From Helichrysum umbraculigerum (taxonomy: Eukaryota > Streptophyta > Magnoliopsida > Asterales > Asteraceae): 64,000 nucleotides of DNA. Positions 57,633 through 64,000 of this stretch are shown here, piece after piece. Location of the stretch: contig CATIUR010000004.1 of NCBI GenBank assembly GCA_949592205.1, positions 68,421,837 to 68,485,836 on the forward strand. The letters are read 5' to 3'. The position numbers were made by a program, and so were the translations under genes. Under the pieces are notes generated by a model. The model made no database searches and had not been told where the DNA came from. It saw nothing but the letters and a program-made list of their open reading frames with translations. The stretch's first letter is position 1. The number at the start of each line of letters is the position of its first letter.

Positions 57633-59803
57633 TTATTCCTGCTTAGCTCCTGGTTTAGAGATCTCGTCATCAGATATGTCTTGGCTAATAGAGACCGTAT
57701 ATAGCTCACTATTCTCCATCGGAACACAATCATTCTTATCGGTCTTGAATGTGATACTTTCTCCGTGAGCGCGTAAGCTGATCGTCTGAGAGTGCACATC
57801 GATAACTGCTCTGGCTGTGTTCATAAAAGGTCTACCTAGGATTATTGGGATTTTTATATCTTCCTGAATATTCATTACCACAAAGTCAGTTGGGAAAAAG
57901 AACTTGTCGACTTTAACCATGATGTTCGCAGCTATTCCCTTAGGGTATCTAATGGATTGGTCAGCTAGCTGGACACTTATTTTAGTGGGTTTAAGGTCTC
58001 CTAATTCTAATCTTTTGAATAATGAATGTGGCATTAGGTTGATACTTGCTCCTAGATCGGCCAAAGAGCGAATATCACCAGATTGGTTGATAGAGCAGGG
58101 AAGGGTAAAACGTCCGGTATCTCCTAGTTTTTCCGGCAGACGATTTTGAAGGATAGCTGAACATTCAGCAGTTAACGGGACATTAGTTACTTCGGGTACC
58201 TTGTCTTTGTTTGAGATAAGCCTCCTAACATATTTAGCATACTTGAAAGCTTTGACTTCATTAGGTTGTTGCTTGAGATGTCCTGGAAATGGTAAGCTTT
58301 CCTTTTTAGGGTTTGGAGAAGACTTTTTCTCAACTGTCTGTGTGACAGGAGATTGTTCTTTCACCGGAGAAAGAACTGAAGGTTGGCTCGGTGCCACCTT
58401 GGAGTCTTGGTTGGTTACGTGGTTGGCTTCCATAGTATGTGGGTAATGAAAGGTGCTGCTAGGCAGACTACCCTGTGGTCTAGTGTCGATACGTTCTGCT
58501 AGTCGACCTACTTGGGTTACAAGAGTGTTTAGTAAAGTTAGTTGGTCTCTTAAGAAGAGATCAACCTGGTCTTGTCTAGCCGTAATCGTTTGGATGATTT
58601 GTATGAGGGTGTCGTCTGGACTAGTAATTGGCCTAGTGGGTTGAGAAGATTGGGCCATCTCATGTGTGGTTCCGGGAAGTAATGGTGGTTGGTGGAAGGT
58701 TGGGTATTGGAATTGGTTGGGTGGTTGAATTGGTGGGTATTGGTTGGCTCGAGTAGAAGAGGTTTGAGTATGATCAGGTGGACGTGGATGGGTTCGGAAC
58801 TGGTCATAGTAGGCTGTTCCATCAACAGGGTTCATAGCTTGTAGATTGGTACAGTTCTGACAGGACTGAATATGGTAGACTTGTTGAGGAGGTTTCTTCA
58901 GCTTTCCTATTTCCTCGGTTAGCGTTCCAATGTGTTCCGTCAGAGATTTGATCGCCTCAGTTTGCACAGGATAGGGAAGGGCAAGCGGTGCCGATGATGA
59001 TGAATGCTCATCAGTGTTCCAATCGTTGTGATTCATGGTCATGCTCTCAATCAGATTCCAGGCTTCGTCATCCGTGCAACGCGTGAAGTTTCCTTGAGCA
59101 GCGGCATCGAGCATTGGCTTGTGGTGCGGTACGAGACCATTGTAAAACGTGCACAACTGAGTTGATCGTTCGATTTGGTGGTTAGGACATCTTCTAAGAA
59201 ACCTCTTAAATCTTTCCCATGCACTAAAGATTGATTCATCATGAAACTGTTGGAAGTTCAAGATGTCTTTCTTTAACTTAATTCGTTTGGATGGGGGAAA
59301 GTACTTTATTAAGAACTTATCTTCCATTTCCGCCCATGAGGAGATAGAGTTGGTTTCTAATTCCTCGAACCAAGTCTGTGCATGATGAGAAAGAGAGTAG
59401 GGGAACATATATAAGCGGATTGTATATTGCTCAACCCCATTTTGCTTTAAAGAGTCGGATAGGGTGAAAATTTTATTGAGGTGGGAGTAGGGGTCATCGT
59501 TCGGTAGTCCGTTGAATTGGCAGCGATTCAGGATCAGCTGCACTACATCGTGCTTGAGTTCGAATGATGCTCCTTCAGTCTTCGGGTAGCGTATGGGTCC
59601 TCCTCGAACTTCTATCGAGGGTTTGTTGTAATCGGCGAGAGTGATGCGTGCGGTGGTTGTAGGATTGTGGGAAGATGATCGCTTTTCTTGCCGGATGGGT
59701 AGGATGTCGTCTTCGGGATACGGGAAAGGAAGGGTTGAAAGAATTTTTTGGGTTTAAGAAGAGAGAACCATCCTAAAGGATCACTAGAAAGAAAGTTCAT
59801 CAT
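57633..59803 (-). pseudogene. D1 internal 2 Gag-protease
   Basis: The most complete D1 Gag-protease. From the tandem Met at 59798-59803 the frame is broken by one missing base in the T/G run near 59743-59750, compared with internal 1 (about 28480). From there to 57633 it is open for over 650 codons. It has the Gag core (FPYSLSHHAQTWFEELE, FPPSKRIKLKKD, AWERFKRFLRRCPNHQ), a Pro/Gln-rich linker, and protease DLGASINLMP and IILGRPFMNTA. It ends KPGAKQE and TAA. No RT follows; ORFX does. Confidence 0.87.
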
Positions 59804-59828
59804 GACGCCTCTGAATCTTACAGTTGAT

Positions 59829-59846
59829 TCCCCGGCAGCGGCGCCA
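59829..59846 (-). other. D1 internal 2 primer-binding site
   Basis: TCCCCGGCAGCGGCGCCA on the plus strand, tRNA-Asp type, six nt from the right LTR. Confidence 0.88.
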
Positions 59847-59852
59847 AAAACT

Positions 59853-62251
59853 TGACGCGCCACCAGCGGTTGGTTAGGAATTAACCTATCGTTGCACCGA
59901 CTACTGGCGACGTGTCAGTGGAGTTTTAAATTTGTAAAATGCTGGGGCCTAAGTTTATTAGTGCTATGTCACCTAAAGATGTATAGCAGCAAGTATGACC
60001 TAGGGTCGTTCTTCAAAACCAGCGGTATTGTGAAATAGAGAAATCAAGATGTCTGAATCTAGATAGTAAAGGTTGTTTTGAAAGCAGTTGGAGGTTTGTT
60101 TTTGTTTGTTTTCTAATTTATACTAATAATTAAACTACGCAATAAAATAAAATAAAGGGATAGCATTCAGGATAGAGGGGGTGTTTGTTGTGACTTCGTT
60201 AGCCTTTCATTAGGATGATGTTTTAGTTTAAGTTATGAAAACGTCTTTCTAAAGATTTGTATTTTATTTGTCTTAAGTATTTGTGGTGTAAGCACTAGCA
60301 CCCTACTGATTGATTGCTCAATCAGTATGTCACTGAGTAACTAGGCTATCGTGATTCTGATAGGAGGAGGCTGCTCAACTCTCAACACTGCCCTGTTACG
60401 GAACAGTGACCCTTTTCTGGAATACGGAGATTCCTGGGTGCATGCATAGAGTAACAGACCCACTAACGGTCCGACCGTTCTTAACACCACAGTGATACAC
60501 AATTGAATAAAACATTTAGGTTTAAGACTTGGTTGGTGTTTGATTACTTTCCATCAATGGTTTTGTAGAATCCAGGGGTGATAGACAAATTTGGAATACT
60601 AGATGATTCCTCGTCTTCCTTTCTGGATTCATAAACTGAGTTTGTATTTCAGATTACAGATTCCCCATTTATGATTTAAACCAGCCCTCACTTGTATTTA
60701 ACCAATAAATCCCTAGTTTATTCACAGTGTACAATACTTGTTTAAAACAGCATTTCCACGGCTTCAAAACTAGACCATGTTATTTGAACACAGATATTTA
60801 ATCAGAAGTTTATTCACGGTGTACAATACGTATAAAGTATTTCCACATATCCAAAACCAAAACACAGATAATTAATTACCCCCGATATGACGTCTTATCA
60901 AAAGGTTTTAACCACGTTTATTGGTGGAAAGGCGTTAGTTGAATATGCGGTTTAAAATCATAGATGGAACACGTAATCAAAGCACCGAGTTTTCATTTAT
61001 AATATAATAGTTGGGAACATTAATCCACAACAGATTGTGCCCACGACTTTCATAGCTTCCACGTTCCGTACTCCACATATTAGTGATGTTTCCGGCGCTA
61101 TACAAATGAAAGCCGTATAACGTTACTTCAGTTGTTTCATAATGACATCATCCCAATTAACGACTACTACATCACAACAAACACACAATATAACTACTCA
61201 CTACGCATAATAACAGGTCCTAAATCTAGCATAATAACAATAGCAATCATCATTATAACAGATAAGGAAAGAAGTAACCGTTAATAAAGCGTAGATTGAA
61301 TAAACGTTAGAGAGAGAGTACAAGCAGAACCTCCGCAATATCTTCAACAATATTACAAATAAGCCCCTGAACTATTCCCTACGCTATTACAAAAGTAGTC
61401 CCTCCGTTAGTCCCAGTTAAATATTAACTGAGAACTAACTGATGCTAACCCTAATTCTAGAGAGAGAAAAAGAAGAAAGAGAGAGAGAGAGAGAGTGTGT
61501 GTGTGAGAGAGAAAGTGGAAGAGAGAAATGAGGTGAAGGTGTGTGAAAATGTGGAGGAGGTGACCCCTATTTATAGGTGAAGTCCCAAATCAGCCGTACA
61601 AGCGAAACAGCACAACGTACAAGCAAACGAAGCACGAACGGAGACCAATTGGGGTTAGGAGAGCCGTATACGGGGTAGGTGGGGCCGTATACGGTACTGT
61701 AGCTGCCGTATATGGTATTGTAGAGGCCGTATACGGTCTCCAGGGCCGTATACGGGGTCCGTCGGTCTTCGTTCGTTGCTTAAAACACCCATATCTCCTT
61801 CGTTATGTTTCCGTTTGACCTGATTCTTGCGTTCACGCTTTCGTAATTCCGTTACGCTTCTAATGGTATCAATTTCATAGAAATTGGATGTTTATAGCTC
61901 AGGCATAGATGGAAAGACTTTTAACGATCTGTAGAAGCCGTATCTCCTCCGTTCTTCACCCAATTTGCATGATTCTTGATTCTCCCGTCTCGTTTTTACC
62001 TGTTACAACATACCATAAGGTTAGAATATGTTTATCATAAGGTAAATGAGGGTGTGAGAATTGGTTGTTGTTTATTCGCTCTGTTTTGCTCGTTATTTGG
62101 GCGTTTTTAGTGATTTTTGTAGCAACGCCTATATTTGGAGCACTTTAATGAATTTTATTAAATAATGATTGTTTTGAAATGTTTTCACTAAAGATGTACC
62201 CAAAAAGTGTGGAATATTGTACTTAAAAATATGACTTTTTGCGTCACATCA
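59853..62251 (-). repeat. D1 right LTR (5')
   Basis: 2399 bp. It ends at CATCA (62251) and is followed by the TATAT duplication (62252-62256), then N1. Palindrome array 61664-61755, with one decayed unit (CCGTATATGG at 61706), upstream of the TATA (about 61568-61577). Confidence 0.88.
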
Positions 62252-62382
62252 TATATCCAAGTGTGAAAGATAGTCGGAGACTTCATCACTTCTTGGAATG
62301 TAAAATTGCGGAAATGTAAAACACGGGTTGCCTCCCGAGAAGCGCTCTTTTAAAGTCGAGAGCTTGACTTCTTCTCTTCTAG

Positions 62383-63657
62383 CTAGATAGAGATTGATGC
62401 ATCCATGGGATCCACTGTGTTGATGTTGTTGGCCCTAGGTTGCGGGAAAGTATATCGAGGTGGATAGATTCTCATGAAATGATAGACTATTGTCGTAATC
62501 AATTCAAGTGGACTATCTCTCGATGTTTCCTTGTAGTTTAGAAGATGCTCTGAAGTTTTCCTTGCAAGTATGTGAAGTCCGAAGGTGATGTAATCGACTG
62601 CTTTAGTGACAGTCCCACTAGGGTCGGTCATGGTGGTTGTGTCTGTCTTAACAACCTCTCTTGGCGGTGGGTTTTGCCAGAGAGAGCATACAAACGCCAA
62701 GAATTGCAGTTTTATGCCTTCATAGTTCTCGGTCTTGGGGTCTCCGTTGAATCTTCTAATGGATGTGCACAGGTCCTCTATTTGCCGGTGTTGATGGTCG
62801 TTAAATGGAAAGTCGGATTCTGAGAAAACTAGAGTAAGCTGACGAAGTATCTCCTTGCATCCTGAGTAGAATATGAACTTCGTTCTGGAGTTACTTTTCC
62901 TTTGTTGAATCTCCCTTAGATGGATTGTAACAGAAGTAGCGATATCAAGTGGTGATTTATATGTAACCCTAAAGGGTCGTTCGCGCCTTGATTCCTCCCA
63001 AACGAGATCACTAAGTTCTTCTATTAATAACTCAATTTGTTTTTCAACAGCGGCGTTGATGACCATAGATCCGCTTTCTTTGGAATTGAGGTGATCTTCT
63101 CTACTTAGCATGTTGAGCAATGATGTGAGGTCATTCGTCATCAAGATGTCGGCATGACTGCTCGGATGTCCAGTAGTCTCTTTCATATGCGCTCTAATGG
63201 ATCCAAACATCTCCCATTGTGTTGAGGTGAATGGGATATTAGATCTTTTAAGGGCATTGTAGTTCCTAGTATATGTCCGTTTTTGTTGTTGACAGAATTG
63301 CAGTTCAGCAGGGGAAAGGGTAAGCAAGTTGACTACGCTGCTTATTCCTCCTACCGCTTTGTCGAATCTTTGGATGAATTCATTGACTACTTTGGGATCT
63401 GTGATGGTTTGTGGTTGGTATCTTGTGCGTTTGGAATATTCCTCCAGTGTTTCTCCTCTCGTGGGATGGTTGTGGTTACTTCCCACCATTTCATCAATGT
63501 TAAATAGGTTCAGTGGCAGTCTGCTTCTTTTGTTTTCTTCTTCCATCTTTCTCATCCCAATTTCTTCCATTGTTGAGTTTTTCACCGATGGAGATGTATT
63601 TTTCATTTCTTGTGCTATTCGTCGGAGATCAATCGGGAAATATGGCGTGATTGCCAT
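62383..63657 (-). CDS. N1 ORFX, unknown helical protein
   Basis: 424 codons with no internal break (Met 63657, MAITPYFPIDLRR; stop 62383-62385). It matches D1 ORFX in both halves: NIPFTSTQ near residue 140 and DFPFNDHQ near 283. It shares REDHLNSKES, TTTMTDPSGTVTKAVDYIT and the C-terminal RIYPPRYTFPQPRA with D1 (TTTMIDPNGPVTKAVDYIT, KIYPPRYSFPQPRA). The N-terminal 90 residues are more acidic and unlike D1. The frame is offset by one base from protease (stop 63677-63679). Sequence upstream of the Met is open in the ORFX frame back to that point, which suggests an ancestral fusion broken by a one-base insertion in an A run near 63699. Confidence 0.75.
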   Translation of the reverse strand: MAITPYFPIDLRRIAQEMKNTSPSVKNSTMEEIGMRKMEEENKRSRLPLNLFNIDEMVGSNHNHPTRGETLEEYSKRTRYQPQTITDPKVVNEFIQRFDKAVGGISSVVNLLTLSPAELQFCQQQKRTYTRNYNALKRSNIPFTSTQWEMFGSIRAHMKETTGHPSSHADILMTNDLTSLLNMLSREDHLNSKESGSMVINAAVEKQIELLIEELSDLVWEESRRERPFRVTYKSPLDIATSVTIHLREIQQRKSNSRTKFIFYSGCKEILRQLTLVFSESDFPFNDHQHRQIEDLCTSIRRFNGDPKTENYEGIKLQFLAFVCSLWQNPPPREVVKTDTTTMTDPSGTVTKAVDYITFGLHILARKTSEHLLNYKETSRDSPLELITTIVYHFMRIYPPRYTFPQPRANNINTVDPMDASISI

Positions 63658-63676
63658 TTCCTTGCCAGAGTTCCTT

Positions 63677-64000
63677 TCAGTGGTTGTCTTTGGCGGTTTT
63701 CATGGAGATCATGTACATATCGGCTTGCTCTCCAGGGTTTGGGCTATCGATATGGAAAGTGATGGTTTCTCCCTGAGACTGCAAACTGATAGTTTGTGCA
63801 AAGACATTGATGATTGCCTTGGCCGTATTCATGAAAGGTCTTCCTAGTATGATTGGGATGTGTACGTCTTCCTGCATATCCATTACTACAAAATCTGCTG
63901 GGTAAAGAAATTTGTCAATCCTAACTAAAACATTTTCAGCTATTCCTTTAGGGTATTTGACTGAGTGGTCAGCAAGCTGTATGGTCATTTTGGTAGGTCG
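63677..64000 (-). pseudogene. N1 protease C-terminal part (cut by window edge)
   Basis: Athila-type protease after the active site: MTIQLADHSVKYPKGIAENV, then PADFVVMDMQED and IILGRPFMNTAKA, closely parallel to D1 and A2. The catalytic DLGAS lies beyond 64000. It ends at a TGA 20 nt before the ORFX Met, in another frame. Confidence 0.85.

Larger units (their letters stand above)
8399..62251 (-). mobile_element. D1: tandem dimer of an RT-less Athila-type element
   Basis: Three co-oriented LTRs separate two internal regions. Without nested insertions the internals are about 5.83 and 5.82 kb, so a single unit would be about 10.6 kb. TATAT flanks only the outermost ends (8394-8398 and 62252-62256). 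Each internal encodes Gag-protease and then ORFX, with no RT, RNase H or integrase, and has a tRNA-Asp primer site. A2 interrupts internal 1 in gag; K4 interrupts internal 2 in ORFX. One outer duplication with a shared middle LTR fits unequal crossing-over between LTRs of the same locus. Insertion of one element into another is a poorer fit. Confidence 0.85.
62252..64000 (-). mobile_element. N1: right part, Athila-type RT-less element
   Basis: Starts right after D1 with 3' non-coding sequence like D1 internal (62257 onward, compare 13005). Then come the post-stop motif GGGAGGCAACCCG (62324-62346) with hairpin GTCGAGAGCTTGAC (62355-62368), ORFX and the end of protease. It continues beyond the window. 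Gene order matches D1, but the proteins are clearly diverged, so N1 is a separate family of the same type. Confidence 0.78.

Noticed and set aside
62572..63847. Plus-strand ORFs at 62572, 63283 and 63329
   Set aside because: Antisense shadows of N1 ORFX and protease.

Overview
The window is plant nuclear DNA made almost wholly of nested LTR retrotransposons. I see no host gene, tRNA or rRNA. The protein families (Athila-type and Tekay-type Ty3/gypsy), tRNA-Met and tRNA-Asp primer-binding sites, 5-bp target duplications and C-to-T type stop codons all point to a flowering plant. The Gag and unknown-ORF proteins look most like those I remember from Asteraceae; that family assignment is inference from memory.

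Nesting, from outside in (names are mine). N1 is an Athila-like element lying on the minus strand. It is seen at 8180-8398 and 62252-64000 and runs off the right edge. T1, a Tekay-like chromovirus on the minus strand, enters from the left edge and ends with its 3.2 kb 5' LTR at 8179, next to N1. D1 (8399-62251) is inserted in N1 with a TATAT target duplication. It is a tandem dimer: LTR (8399-10785), internal 1, LTR (28592-30995), internal 2, LTR (59853-62251), all minus strand. A2 (16072-28038, duplication GTACT) is a nearly complete Athila element inserted in the gag of D1 internal 1. K4 (33472-56502, duplication GTATC) is inserted in D1 internal 2. K4 is a chimera of several Athila-type pieces in opposite orientations with palindromic LTR ends. 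Inside K4 sit C6 (35261-38419, duplication GTTGT), a non-coding copia-type element, and S7 (46668-47120, duplication TACAT), a solo LTR.

The most interesting content is a protein family, here called ORFX. It is about 390-425 residues, predicted helical, and built of two similar halves each carrying an F-P-[YF]-[ST]-x2-Q-like motif. It occurs in D1 (twice), N1 and K4. In D1 and N1 it directly follows Gag-protease, in the place where autonomous relatives encode reverse transcriptase and integrase. The stop codons between protease and ORFX differ between copies, so the ancestor was probably one Gag-protease-ORFX polyprotein. These elements presumably borrow RT and integrase from autonomous Athila elements such as A2, with which D1 shares its primer site and 3' region.

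Non-coding architecture also recurs. Arrays of short palindromes spaced about 18-21 bp lie upstream of the TATA box in LTRs of unrelated families. A hairpin lies 14-15 nt after the last stop codon in N1, D1 and both K4 halves. Small tetraloop hairpins with compensatory changes lie in K4 3' regions. Most coding regions carry one or two nonsense or frameshift lesions, so they are recent but decaying copies.
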